NCBI GenBank assembly: GCA_045577175.1
Contig: JAZNHT010000059.1
Coordinates: forward strand, 1-58,665
Source: SIG701 sp045577175
GTDB taxonomy: Bacteria > Bacillota > Clostridia > Oscillospirales > CAG-272
Direction of reading: 5' to 3'
DNA length: 58,665 nt
Shown: in pieces, positions 1-8,327 of the stretch
How positions within the stretch are numbered: position 1 is the stretch's first letter
Layout: each line of letters starts with the position of its first letter
The notes under the pieces: generated by a model
Database searches by the model: none
The model's input: only the letters and a program-made list of their open reading frames with translations
Told to the model about the DNA's origin: nothing
Made by a program: the position numbers and the translations under genes

Positions 1-55
1 GGAGTTCCGATATTTCTTTGGCATACTGTTCGATGTGTCGATACTCTCTTGGCAT
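1..55 (-). CDS. IS3-like transposase OrfA, N-terminal fragment (cut by window edge)
   Basis: Reading leftward from the ATG at 55, the first 18 codons give MPREYRHIEQYAKEISEL, which resembles the start of the small helix-turn-helix OrfA proteins of IS3-family elements in Clostridia. Only the first codons are inside the window, so the DNA-binding helices and the DDE part (OrfB) cannot be seen. A strong AGGAGGAAA ribosome site (61-69) lies just upstream, and an inverted repeat overlaps it. The family call rests on recognising the N-terminal sequence and on the element end near 140; it is not proven. Confidence 0.55.
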   Translation of the reverse strand, partial: MPREYRHIEQYAKEISEL

Positions 56-62
56 AAAATTT

Positions 63-101
63 CCTCCTATGGTAGATATATTTCTATTCTACCATAGGAG
101 G
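63..101 (-). promoter_or_regulatory. 14-bp perfect inverted repeat burying the transposase ribosome site
   Basis: Positions 63-76 and 88-101 are perfect inverse complements separated by 11 bases. On the minus strand the 3' arm contains the AGGAGG of the transposase, so any transcript entering from outside the element would fold it away. On the plus strand the hairpin is followed by GCATTTTTTT and could also stop transcription. Both are known ways for insertion sequences to avoid activation by outside promoters; that it acts so here is inference. Confidence 0.5.
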
Positions 102-139
102 GCATTTTTTTCAATTGTCCGTTTTTTACGGACTTGTTC

Positions 140-165
140 AACAGGATAGCCTGTCGGCTTTTTTT
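140..165 (+). terminator. possible short intrinsic terminator
   Basis: A 5-bp stem (141-145 with 150-154) is followed by CGGC and seven T residues. The stem is short, so this is weak evidence. Confidence 0.25.
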
Positions 166-176
166 GGTCTAAAGAA

Positions 177-199
177 AACCACCAGCTAAGCTGGTGGTT
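177..199. repeat. perfect 23-base palindrome
   Basis: An 11-bp arm is mirrored around a single A at 188. It sits next to the double-hairpin repeat and could be the end of a small non-autonomous element. No gene is attached to it here. Confidence 0.4.
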
Positions 200-241
200 C
201 CAAAGAGGCTTTTGCCGTTGAGAAATCCCGCCGTAGCGGTA

Positions 242-290
242 GGCTCCCCTGTGTAAGGGGAGCTGTCAGTGAAGCTGACTGAGAGGTTGT
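242..290 (+). repeat. double-hairpin dispersed repeat, copy 1
   Basis: Two hairpins in a row: GCTCCCCT/AGGGGAGC (243-250 with 256-263), then GTCAG/CTGAC (265-269 with 275-279), followed by TGAGAGGTTG. The same layout recurs near 43.5 kb and 58.6 kb. Confidence 0.6.
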
Positions 291-300
291 TTGAGAGTGC

Positions 301-334
301 TTTTTTGACATTTCTGCCGATGTGTGTCAAAAAA
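301..334. promoter_or_regulatory. 10-bp inverted repeat, candidate operator of the alpha-galactosidase gene
   Basis: TTTTTTGACA (301-310) and TGTCAAAAAA (325-334) are perfect inverse complements 14 bases apart. They end five bases before the -35 element at 340. Position and symmetry suggest a regulator site, but no regulator gene is adjacent, so the function is inferred. Confidence 0.35.
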
Positions 335-339
335 GTTAC

Positions 340-368
340 TTGCGTTCGCACCCGCAGTGTGCTATACT
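340..368 (+). promoter_or_regulatory. sigma-A type promoter of the alpha-galactosidase gene
   Basis: TTGCGT (340-345), a 17-base spacer and TATACT (363-368), 34 bases before the start codon. Confidence 0.5.
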
Positions 369-402
369 GGACACAAGCGAAACGATTCGAAAGGAGAGAA
401 CC

Positions 403-2493
403 ATGCATACAACCAAAACCACTGCCGCCGATATGCAGCGCATCCGAGCGTGCATGCATCCGTTTATCAAGGATCTCACATCGCTGCCCGTGTCCTACAC
501 GGCAGGGGAAAAGGTGTACCGCGGTATCCCGTCGGAATTTGCGCCGACGGTTTCCAAGAGGTTCGCGGACAGCAATATCATCGAGTACACCGTCACGGCG
601 GTGAATCCCGAAATCGGTGTGAAAATGACCGCGGAGTGCGTCGAGTATCTTGATTTCCCCGTGGTTGAATGGACGTATTGGTTGGAGAACGTATCCGACA
701 AAAACACGCCGATCATCACCGATTTTCACGGTATGGACGGGGAGCTTTCGGGCGAGTCACCCGTGATCGTGTACAATAGCGGCGATACCTGCGACCAAGA
801 ACTGTATACCGAGTACACGCACGATCTGACTGCCGATCCGTATTTCACTCAGCATCCCGACGGCGGTCGCGGCAGTGACTGCGCGCTTCCGTACTATCGC
901 GTCTTGTGCAAGGATTTCGGCTATACGATTTCGATCGGTTGGCCGGGGCAGTGGGTTTCCGAGTTTTTCCTTTCTGACGGCGGATTTACGATGAAGGCGC
1001 GGCAGCAGTATGCGCGTTTTTATCTGAAGCCGGGCGAGAAGGTGCGCACCGCACGCATGACTGTCATGACGTTTGAAGGGGACGAGGCGCGCGGTATCAA
1101 CATGTGGCGCCGTTTTATGATCGCGCACGTGATCCCGAAGCCGAACGGACAACTCCCCGAGCCGATCTGCGCCGCAGGTTTCGGCGGAGAGGGCGTTTGC
1201 TTTACGCTTTCTTCGGAGGTGCAGCAGCTTTCGTACATCGATAAGTGCAAGGCGAGCGAAATCGGCAATAACGTTTACTGGATCGATGCCGGTTGGTATC
1301 CCTGCCGGGATAAGGACACGGGCGTGATCACATGGAACTACACGGGCGGTCTTTTCCCCGATCCGATCCGCTACCCGAACGGACTTTCCTCGATTGGCGA
1401 GAGATGTCATAAATACGGCATGAAATTCCTGCTTTGGTTTGAGCCGGAGCGCATCTATCTGAAGCACATTTTCGGAGAGTATCCCGATCGGTTTGTGATC
1501 CGTCTGAAGGATGAGTCCGTGCTGGATCACGTGCGTTTGACCGGCGTTACCCGCCGCCTGTTTGAAAATATGGGACTGATGGATCTGTCGAATGCAGAAT
1601 GCGTGGACTGGCTGATTGCGCACATCGACGGCATGATTAAGGAGTACGGCATCGACATCTATCGGCAGGATTTCAACTTTGCGCCTTTGAACTGGTGGCT
1701 GCAGAACGATGCGGAGGATCGTCTCGGCATCACGGAGAATTTGTACAATCAGGGGTATCTCCGTTTCTGGGATGAGCTGCTTCTGCGCAATCCCGGGCTT
1801 CTTATCAATTCCGTTGCTTCGGGCGGCAGACGGAGTGATCTCGAAACGATGCGTCGCTCCGTCTCGCTCCATCAGACGGATTTCGGGCACGGAATCCACC
1901 CGATCGATCAGTGTACTGCCGCATTCACACATACTTGGTTGGTTTACGGCGGCACGATGGCGTTCTCGTGGGATGACATCAACGGAAACTATACCGGCTT
2001 TACCGCCGACGATTTGGTGCATGACGGCTTATTTGATAACTACATGGCGCATAACGCCTTCTCGCCGTCCTTCTGGTATGAGCACAGAGCGTGTATGAAT
2101 ACACCGGACGGGGAGTATGCAAAAACGGAGGAGTGCGCATATTTCAAGAAATTCCGATCGATCTGGCAGCGCGCCGTGCCGTATATGCTCGACAGCGATT
2201 TTTATGTGCTGAAAAAATCCGACCGCACGAATACGTGCTGGCACGCGATCCAGTTCCACAACGAGGAGAAAAACGAGGGTGTGTTCCAGGCGATTCGCAA
2301 TACGTGTGCGCCCGAGGAGACCTTTACGGCGCATCTGCGCGGGATTGATCCTGCGAGAATGTATCAGCTGGAATCGCCCGAATTTGATCGCACAGTCACC
2401 GTCAGCGGCGCGGAGCTGACAGAGAAAGGCTTTACCGTATCGCTGCCCAAGCGCACGGGCGAGATCTGGTTCTACGGCACGCTGCGATTTTGA
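403..2493 (+). CDS. GH36-type alpha-galactosidase
   Basis: Protein of 696 aa that should release alpha-galactose from raffinose-type oligosaccharides or glycoconjugates. No signal peptide is visible, so it is expected to be cytosolic. The N-terminal ~270 residues form the beta-rich domain. The TIM barrel follows, with WIDAGWYPC, FLLWFEPERI, IYRQDFNFAP (Asp423 at the clan-D nucleophile position) and SVASGGRRSDLE (Asp479 at the acid/base position). The nucleophile motif is RQDFN where classical GH36 enzymes have KWDMN, so the exact substrate may differ. The ATG at 403 is chosen because AAAGGAGAG precedes it; an in-frame extension to 322 has no ribosome site. It is a single-gene unit with its own promoter. 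A related clan-D activity such as alpha-N-acetylgalactosaminidase is possible. Confidence 0.85.
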   Translation: MHTTKTTAADMQRIRACMHPFIKDLTSLPVSYTAGEKVYRGIPSEFAPTVSKRFADSNIIEYTVTAVNPEIGVKMTAECVEYLDFPVVEWTYWLENVSDKNTPIITDFHGMDGELSGESPVIVYNSGDTCDQELYTEYTHDLTADPYFTQHPDGGRGSDCALPYYRVLCKDFGYTISIGWPGQWVSEFFLSDGGFTMKARQQYARFYLKPGEKVRTARMTVMTFEGDEARGINMWRRFMIAHVIPKPNGQLPEPICAAGFGGEGVCFTLSSEVQQLSYIDKCKASEIGNNVYWIDAGWYPCRDKDTGVITWNYTGGLFPDPIRYPNGLSSIGERCHKYGMKFLLWFEPERIYLKHIFGEYPDRFVIRLKDESVLDHVRLTGVTRRLFENMGLMDLSNAECVDWLIAHIDGMIKEYGIDIYRQDFNFAPLNWWLQNDAEDRLGITENLYNQGYLRFWDELLLRNPGLLINSVASGGRRSDLETMRRSVSLHQTDFGHGIHPIDQCTAAFTHTWLVYGGTMAFSWDDINGNYTGFTADDLVHDGLFDNYMAHNAFSPSFWYEHRACMNTPDGEYAKTEECAYFKKFRSIWQRAVPYMLDSDFYVLKKSDRTNTCWHAIQFHNEEKNEGVFQAIRNTCAPEETFTAHLRGIDPARMYQLESPEFDRTVTVSGAELTEKGFTVSLPKRTGEIWFYGTLRF

Positions 2494-2525
2494 CGCCGGC
2501 CTAAAATAAGCATACGAAAAACGTA

Positions 2526-2547
2526 CGGCAAAAGCCGACTGTTTTTG
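2526..2547 (+). terminator. weak terminator after the alpha-galactosidase gene
   Basis: CGGC-AAAA-GCCG hairpin (2526-2537) followed by ACTGTTTTTG. It lies between two convergent genes. The stem is only 4 bp. Confidence 0.3.
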
Positions 2548-2559
2548 TTTGCCTGTGAA

Positions 2560-5379
2560 TCAGTGGAACATTGCGTAGGCGGAGGTGGTGAATTTCATAA
2601 CAGCGGTGAAGAGATCATCGCCCGTCGTCATACGAGCGCAGTAACCTTCTACGCTGTCCGTGCATCTGCCGTAAACAGTGTTGTTTGCATTGTACATGAT
2701 TACGGTGACAGGCTGCGAAGCATCAGCCGCTACCAGGGTGTTTACAGGCACGGCGTACAGATTCTCTGCACCGAATATATTGCCGAGATTTATGAAGCTG
2801 TCAGCATATACGGTGATATCTATGTTTTCGCCGTAATGATTGGTGTAGAATACCGTTGCATACATACCTTCGGTGTTTTCTATATCCTTAAAGAATACGT
2901 TCAGAATGATGTTGCTTTCCAGGGTGAGACCGGAACCGAAACATTTTTCCGTCATGATACGGGAGCTGCTGATCTCGATGCTCTGCGTAGCGAGTGCCTT
3001 CTGCTCGTCGGTCAGCGCTGCATTTGCGAGGTTTTCGGTGTTATAACCGAAATATACCTGCGCTGCTGCGCCGTAGTTCATTGCATCCACTGCCCATGTC
3101 TTCTGCTCTGCGTTGAAGGTAGGATTGTCAAGCGTACGCATGAGGTATCCCGTGATGCTGTCCGTCCACAGTTCGCTGACGTTGAAACCGTCACCGTTGT
3201 AGATTTCGACGGTGATTGTATCCGTCATTTCTTTTGCAGCGATACCGGGGTAGGTGACGTAGTAGAGAGTACCGAAGTCTGCCCATTCTGCATAAGGAAC
3301 GGTCAGCACAACCGTATCCCTGCCGTCCGCATAGTATCTGGTAAGAACGGCATAATAGGTGTCATCGTAGATGGCATCCTTCGGAATAAAGAAGTTCAGA
3401 GCGAGCTCATTGCCGAGCGTCATGCCGGCACCGTAAAGCGTGAAGTACGGGTAGCAATCAGCGCAGCCGGGATGCAGATACGTTTCGGCATTGGGTGTGT
3501 ACTGGATCGTGTGACATACCTCGCACTCGGTTACATAGTGGTGCGGATGATCTGTCTGAATGTTGGCTTCAGGGAAGGTATGGTCAAGTTTTTCTGCGAG
3601 AACCGCACCGCATCTTGTGCAATCCTGCGTGCTCGTGCAGGTAGCCGCCTCACCCGGGATATGGTAGGCTTCTACAAGCACTTCACCGCAGACGGTACAG
3701 GTCTGATCCTCGGTACAGGTAGCTTCCGCGCCGGGCGTGTGGGGGATTCTCGAAGCGAGAACGGTGTCACAATTTTTACAGGTCTGTACATGCGTACAGG
3801 TAGCCTCCGCGCCGGGAACGTGACCGGGCGCCTCTGCAAGAACCTCCTCACAGACCGTGCAGATCTGATCCTCGGTACAGGTAGCTTCTTCGCCCGGGTT
3901 GTGGCCTGTAGCTTCTACGAGCACTTCACCGCAGACGGTACAGGTCTGATCCTCGGTACAGGTAGCGGGAGCACCTGCGGTGTGACCTGCTTCTGTCAAA
4001 ACTTCACCGCAGACGGTGCAGGTCTGATTTTCGGTACAGGTAGCGGGATCGCCGGGGGTATGACCGAGTGCATCTGCAAGTACGGCATCACAAACGGTGC
4101 AGACCTGTGCGTTTTCGCAGTCGGCTTCCGCACCGGGCGTGTGACCGAGTGCATCTGTAAGCACGGCATCACAAACGGTGCAGACCTGTGCGTTTTCGCA
4201 GTCAGCCTCAGCGCCGGGCGTGTGACCGAGTGCATCTGCAAGCACGGCATCACAAACGGTGCAGACCTGTGCGTTTTCGCAGTCAGCCTCATCGCCTGCG
4301 GTGTGACCGAGTGCATCTGCAAGTACGGCATCACAAACGGTGCAGACCTGTGCGTTTTCGCAGTCGGCCTCAGCGCCGGGCGTGTGACCGAGTGCATCTG
4401 CAAGCACGGCATCACAAACGGTGCAGACCTGCGCGTTTTCGCAGTCGGCCTCCGCACCGGGGGTATGACCGAGTGCATCTGCAAGTACGGCATCACAAAC
4501 GGTGCAGACCTGTGCGTTTTCGCAGTCAGCCTCAGCACCTGCGGTGTGACCGAGTGCCGCGATTTCTTCCGTTTCAGTTACATCACAGCCTTCGCACTTG
4601 CGCGTACGGCTGCCTGCCTCAGTGCAGGTTGCGTCCTCGGTCACAGTCCAATCGCCGAACGTATGGATGCTATGAATACCGCCATAGCCAAGGTTATTTG
4701 CCTTTGCGTATGCTTCAGCGGAGGAGCCGCTGTTGGCGTAGAGCTTAATACCGGCTGCCGTTTTATTGAATACACCGACGCCGAATAAGGTGTTGTCGTT
4801 GAGGACAGTAACTGCGGTCAAAGAAGAATTCTGTGCGAACGCCTGATCCTTGACGATGGAGACGCTTGCGGGAAGCGTAACCTCTGTAAGTGCGGTGCAG
4901 GCAAAAGCATTGGCACCGATTTCAACAAGCCCTTCCGAGAACGAGACTTCGTTCAGCGCGGTGCAGTAGTAAAATGTATAGCTGAGAATAGTGGAAACGC
5001 CGGCGGGAAGTTCAAGGCTTTCCAGTGCGGTACAGAAGGCGAAAGCATAGTTTCCGATGGAGACAACGCTTTCGGGAATGCTGACAGAGGTCAGATTTCT
5101 GCAGGTGTAGAAGGCGTAGTCGGCAATGTCCGTTACACCTTCTTCGATTACAACGGAATGAATTTCGCTTTTGTAGACACTCCACATAGCATTGGTAGAG
5201 GAGAACCAAGCGGTCATCGTGCCTTCGCCGGAGATAGTCAGAACACCGTCTTTCAGTGTCCATGTGAGGTTGTCGCCGCACACACCGTAGTCATAGACCG
5301 CGGCTGCGCTGACGTTTACTGCCAGAAGGCTCACGCAGAGCATAACTGCCAGTAACAGGCTGAGAATGCGTTTTTTCAT
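2560..5379 (-). CDS. secreted LRR and cysteine-repeat surface protein
   Basis: Protein of 939 aa. Residues 1-26 are a signal peptide (KKR, hydrophobic core, VSAAA). Residues ~75-220 are BspA-like leucine-rich repeats with the ANAFACTALTEVTLP type of rhythm. Residues 277-598 hold 12 repeats of 26-27 aa, each with C-x5-C-x2-C; the first six are almost identical at protein and DNA level. The C-terminus is a domain I cannot name, made of two related halves (from ~649 and from ~814). There is no LPxTG motif or obvious membrane anchor. The likely role is cell-surface or extracellular adhesion; nothing suggests enzymatic activity. The start at 5379 follows ATAGGAGAAAGACT; an extension to 5448 lacks a ribosome site. 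Confidence 0.8.
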   Translation of the reverse strand: MKKRILSLLLAVMLCVSLLAVNVSAAAVYDYGVCGDNLTWTLKDGVLTISGEGTMTAWFSSTNAMWSVYKSEIHSVVIEEGVTDIADYAFYTCRNLTSVSIPESVVSIGNYAFAFCTALESLELPAGVSTILSYTFYYCTALNEVSFSEGLVEIGANAFACTALTEVTLPASVSIVKDQAFAQNSSLTAVTVLNDNTLFGVGVFNKTAAGIKLYANSGSSAEAYAKANNLGYGGIHSIHTFGDWTVTEDATCTEAGSRTRKCEGCDVTETEEIAALGHTAGAEADCENAQVCTVCDAVLADALGHTPGAEADCENAQVCTVCDAVLADALGHTPGAEADCENAQVCTVCDAVLADALGHTAGDEADCENAQVCTVCDAVLADALGHTPGAEADCENAQVCTVCDAVLTDALGHTPGAEADCENAQVCTVCDAVLADALGHTPGDPATCTENQTCTVCGEVLTEAGHTAGAPATCTEDQTCTVCGEVLVEATGHNPGEEATCTEDQICTVCEEVLAEAPGHVPGAEATCTHVQTCKNCDTVLASRIPHTPGAEATCTEDQTCTVCGEVLVEAYHIPGEAATCTSTQDCTRCGAVLAEKLDHTFPEANIQTDHPHHYVTECEVCHTIQYTPNAETYLHPGCADCYPYFTLYGAGMTLGNELALNFFIPKDAIYDDTYYAVLTRYYADGRDTVVLTVPYAEWADFGTLYYVTYPGIAAKEMTDTITVEIYNGDGFNVSELWTDSITGYLMRTLDNPTFNAEQKTWAVDAMNYGAAAQVYFGYNTENLANAALTDEQKALATQSIEISSSRIMTEKCFGSGLTLESNIILNVFFKDIENTEGMYATVFYTNHYGENIDITVYADSFINLGNIFGAENLYAVPVNTLVAADASQPVTVIMYNANNTVYGRCTDSVEGYCARMTTGDDLFTAVMKFTTSAYAMFH
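3586..4551 (-). repeat. tandem array of about 81-bp coding repeats
   Basis: Twelve head-to-tail units encode GH(T)xG...CxxxxxCxxC. Units one to six (4066-4551) are exactly 81 bp and nearly identical; the remaining units diverge. The array is in frame within the surface protein gene. Such arrays change copy number easily and can be collapsed in assemblies. Confidence 0.85.
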
Positions 5380-5452
5380 AGTCTTTCTCCTATGTGAATT
5401 TTTTCGGCAGATATCCGAGAGGATATTCCGCCTATTATATGATAGCAAACAT

Positions 5453-5481
5453 ATTCTATCATAAAAATACCGCTTTGTAAA
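5453..5481 (-). promoter_or_regulatory. promoter of the surface protein gene
   Basis: On the minus strand: TTTACA (5481-5476), a 17-base spacer and TAGAAT (5458-5453). A small inverted repeat GATAG/CTATC (5441-5460) overlaps the -10 and could be regulatory. Confidence 0.5.
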
Positions 5482-5540
5482 GATAAAATTTGGAAAAGTA
5501 TTCAGTAATTTGCGTGTGAATTACTGTGCGCACAGCTTTT

Positions 5541-5578
5541 GAAAAAAGACCGCCTGCGCAAACGAATGGCAGACGGCC
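5541..5578 (-). terminator. terminator of the araC/cotH-like unit
   Basis: An 8-bp stem with one G-T pair (5550-5557 with 5569-5576) is followed on the minus strand by GTCTTTTTT, just after the stop codon of the lipoprotein gene. Confidence 0.6.
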
Positions 5579-5585
5579 CTTTTAT

Positions 5586-7289
5586 TCAGATGTTCTGATC
5601 CATCCAGTACCAGCGATTTTCAATGAAATCTCTGAGATGCCGGACGTTGTCTTCATATGTTTTCAACTCCGCGATACCGAGCGGCTGTGCAATCAGTGCA
5701 CGCCTGCCGAGGGTATCCCACCGTGTAAAATTATACGCGGCGTGCGGGGCGAGCGTCTCGCCCATCTGATCCACGGCAGTGAGTGCCGTCTGAAGAAGAT
5801 CGTCCTTCACCTCATTCCATCTTGCCTTCAGCCGTGCACGGAATGCTTCGTCTTTCAGAAGATAGCAAAACCAGTTGTCCTCAATGTAGTCGTATTCTTG
5901 GGATAGGCACGCCCAATTTCGGTAATTGCCGAAATCGTTGTACAGATTGCCCATCGCCAGATCAAAATCCCAGATCGGTCCGAGCTTCAGCTTGCCGTCC
6001 GGCTCCTTCGTCAGAAAACAGCTGCGGCGGAAGCAGGATTCCAGATTGTAGAACAGCTCGTTTGCGATAAACCAGTCGATCAGCGAATCCACGTCCAGAT
6101 ATTCCTCATACCCGTCGAGATTTTTCACTGCCTCGTCTGCTTTTCGGCAATAGTCTATAATGAAATCCGCCTGCGCTTGCGTCAGCACTTTCTCCTCCGG
6201 ATATTCAATGGAGCAGAAACGCACAAGCTCGGTCGAAAATGCGGTCCGTCCCATCACGTCGTCATCTTCTTTTCCGCCAATCTCAAGCAAAAACGTCGTG
6301 TCCGCCGTCCCGTTGTCCTTTTCCAAATCGATCCGCCCGTCTTTTACCTCGTGATCCTCGCCGATTGAGTAGACACCGCGGTATTCGCCGTTTACGAACA
6401 GATTTACGGGAATCTGCGAAAACGGAGAAAGCTCCTCTGAGAGCACCATTGCGGTTTCAAACGCGACATAATTCCGCATCAGAGAATAGTCGGCGTAGTT
6501 GGCGAGCAGAATCCATTTTTTCGCTTCCGTCAATCCGAGCACGGATGTTTTTTCGGCGAATTTCAGCTTGTACGGCTTTTTCTCCCACGACCACGTGGAA
6601 TTGCCGCGACCGCGGATCTGTACCTCGGTAGGTGCGAGGGCTGTGAAGCCGTCGGGGAGAAACCACCCGTCCACGCCTGCGGTGTCGATGGAGACGGTGG
6701 CTGTGATGTATGTTTCCTTGTCGGTGATTTCCTGCCCGTCCGATGTCGTGACGGAGAGCACGGGAATTGTATACGGTGCGTAAGCCAGCACGATTTTATA
6801 GATTCGTGTAAGACCGTCTGCGTCCGTGATCGTGCAGTGCGCATCGGCGGCGGTCAGATCCACCGTGCCGTCTTTTTCCGCAGAAAAGGAAACGGATACG
6901 GCATCCGTTTCAAGGGTAACGTGCGCGTTTTGGAGAGTGTATGTATCCGTCGGGGCGGAGATTGTCAAAGTGACGGTGTCATCCGTGATTTCGCCGGTCA
7001 GATCCGCGCACATATTGCGGTTGTCCGCGGCGGGAACGGTGAAGGTGCGAAGGCGACATCCCGAGACGGGCGGCGCGGTTTCGGGCTCCGTTTCTGCGGC
7101 GGTTTCTTGTGGCGGTTCGGAGGCGGCTTCGGATTCCGTTTCGGACTCCGTTTCCGTTGTGCTCTCGGTGCTTTCTGCGTTTTTTTCTGTTTCCGGCAGA
7201 GAATCCTCTGTGGGGGAGAGTATCGGAGCTTCGCAGGCGGTGAGGAGAAGAAGGACGGCGAGAAGCGCGGTGGTGAGAGTTTGTTTCAT
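5586..7289 (-). CDS. CotH-kinase domain lipoprotein
   Basis: Protein of 567 aa. The signal peptide ends in LLLTAC, a lipobox, so it is anchored on the outer face of the membrane. A Glu/Ser/Thr-rich linker (~25-75) and a beta-sandwich-like stretch (~80-225) follow. The CotH protein-kinase-like fold comes last, with IRGRGNSTW, KKPYKLKF, NLFVNGEYRGVYSIGE and PIWDFDLAMGN. Spore-coat CotH phosphorylates coat proteins; related extracellular CotH domains occur in many Clostridia, and the target here is unknown. The start at 7289 has AAGGAAG upstream and lies 5 bases after the AraC stop codon, so translation is probably coupled and expression controlled by that regulator. Confidence 0.8.
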   Translation of the reverse strand: MKQTLTTALLAVLLLLTACEAPILSPTEDSLPETEKNAESTESTTETESETESEAASEPPQETAAETEPETAPPVSGCRLRTFTVPAADNRNMCADLTGEITDDTVTLTISAPTDTYTLQNAHVTLETDAVSVSFSAEKDGTVDLTAADAHCTITDADGLTRIYKIVLAYAPYTIPVLSVTTSDGQEITDKETYITATVSIDTAGVDGWFLPDGFTALAPTEVQIRGRGNSTWSWEKKPYKLKFAEKTSVLGLTEAKKWILLANYADYSLMRNYVAFETAMVLSEELSPFSQIPVNLFVNGEYRGVYSIGEDHEVKDGRIDLEKDNGTADTTFLLEIGGKEDDDVMGRTAFSTELVRFCSIEYPEEKVLTQAQADFIIDYCRKADEAVKNLDGYEEYLDVDSLIDWFIANELFYNLESCFRRSCFLTKEPDGKLKLGPIWDFDLAMGNLYNDFGNYRNWACLSQEYDYIEDNWFCYLLKDEAFRARLKARWNEVKDDLLQTALTAVDQMGETLAPHAAYNFTRWDTLGRRALIAQPLGIAELKTYEDNVRHLRDFIENRWYWMDQNI

Positions 7290-7294
7290 AGCGT

Positions 7295-8188
7295 TCACCC
7301 GTTCGGTCTTCCTTTCATCTCCGCACGGTATTTCGTCGGGCTTTTGCCTACTTTCGTCTTGAATACGTTTGAGAAATAATAAATGTTTGCGTATCCGAGT
7401 GTTTCGGAAATTTCCTCCACGGAGATGTTTTTCGTGCAAAGAAGCTCCTTTGCTTTCTCGAGGCGGAGGTTGTTCAGATAATCGATGATGCTGTATCCCG
7501 TTTCCGCTTTGAAGATGCGCTTGATGCTGGAGAGGGAATAGGAAAATTGCCGTGAGATTTCATCCAGTCTGACGGGCTCGGCGAGGTTTTCGTTCAGATA
7601 TGCGATGATGTCTGCGGCGAGCGAGCTTCGGTGGAGATGCTGCTCGTAAAATTCGACTCGCTTGCTTCGCTCGGTTGCGTGTGCGCTCAAAAGGGAGAGA
7701 ATCAAAAGCTCAATCGTGTTTTTGATGTACTGCTCGTGGATAACGGTACCCATCGGCGCGCGATCCATCTGCCGATCCTTTACGATGTCGATTGGCGATT
7801 TCGGCAAAAGGAGCGAGCGCGCACTGATCGCAATGTCGTTCAGATACTGCTTTTGCCGCTGGTTGATCGACAGGATTTTGTTGTTGAAATACGTCATCGT
7901 GCTTCCCTCGCAGTGGAAGCAGAAAATGATGACGGACGCCTCCCCCTGGTACGGCTTGAGTGCGTGAAATTCGTCAGGCTTATGACAGACCATCTCGCCG
8001 CTTTTCAAAATGTACGTCATATCGTCCGCACGGGCGACGACGCGTCCCTTTTCGACGTACACAAACTCCCAGCCCGGGTGCGTTTCGCCCTCGTAATCAA
8101 AATCCTCGGGAAAATCGTAATAAAATGCGCTGATGAGCCTCGTTACCGTGATCTCTTCCGAAAGAAGGATGCCTGTCTGCTGATCCAT
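7295..8188 (-). CDS. AraC-family regulator
   Basis: Protein of 297 aa. The N-terminal half is a cupin-like sensor (HPGWEFVYVEKGRVV, MVCHKPDEFHALKPY). The C-terminal ~100 residues carry two helix-turn-helix units (LDEISRQFSYSLSSIKRIFK and EEISETLGYANIYYFSNVFK). It is the first gene of a two-gene unit with the CotH-like lipoprotein and is divergent from the deacetylase operon at 8328, so it could control either or both. The ATG at 8188 is chosen for GGAGGG five bases upstream; an in-frame extension to 8209 is less likely. The ligand is probably a sugar, by family analogy. Confidence 0.85.
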   Translation of the reverse strand: MDQQTGILLSEEITVTRLISAFYYDFPEDFDYEGETHPGWEFVYVEKGRVVARADDMTYILKSGEMVCHKPDEFHALKPYQGEASVIIFCFHCEGSTMTYFNNKILSINQRQKQYLNDIAISARSLLLPKSPIDIVKDRQMDRAPMGTVIHEQYIKNTIELLILSLLSAHATERSKRVEFYEQHLHRSSLAADIIAYLNENLAEPVRLDEISRQFSYSLSSIKRIFKAETGYSIIDYLNNLRLEKAKELLCTKNISVEEISETLGYANIYYFSNVFKTKVGKSPTKYRAEMKGRPNG

Positions 8189-8238
8189 AATCCCTCCGCA
8201 AAAAGTCATGATTTCGGGAAAGCTGTCCCGTTGAGCCT

Positions 8239-8267
8239 ATTTTATAACATTTCAAACTGATTGTCAA
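8239..8267 (-). promoter_or_regulatory. promoter of the araC/cotH-like unit
   Basis: On the minus strand: TTGACA (8267-8262), a 17-base spacer and TAAAAT (8244-8239). The plus-strand reading of the same -35 region is TTGTCA (8261-8266), which may serve the divergent operon with a looser TATATT at 8286, so the two promoters could compete. Confidence 0.55.
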
Positions 8268-8327
8268 TGTATTTTTTCGAAGTTTTATATTAAAATGAGT
8301 ATAACACAATAGGAAAGGACTACTTAT

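Larger units (their letters stand above)
1..140 (-). mobile_element. end of an IS3-like insertion sequence
   Basis: The transposase start (55), its leader and a terminal TGAACAAGTCCGT-type sequence (read on the minus strand from 140) form what looks like the left end of an insertion sequence. TG at the tip fits IS3-family ends. A small hairpin (117-122 with 128-133) lies just inside the tip. The other end is outside the window, so neither target duplication nor completeness can be judged. Confidence 0.4.

Noticed and set aside
4066..4551. CRISPR-like regular repeat
   Set aside because: Units are contiguous 81-bp coding repeats without spacers and stay in frame.
2545..4788. 747-aa open frame opposite the surface protein gene
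   Set aside because: It is produced by the repeat length of 81 bp (a multiple of three). It has no ribosome site, and the minus-strand protein has a signal peptide and recognisable domains.
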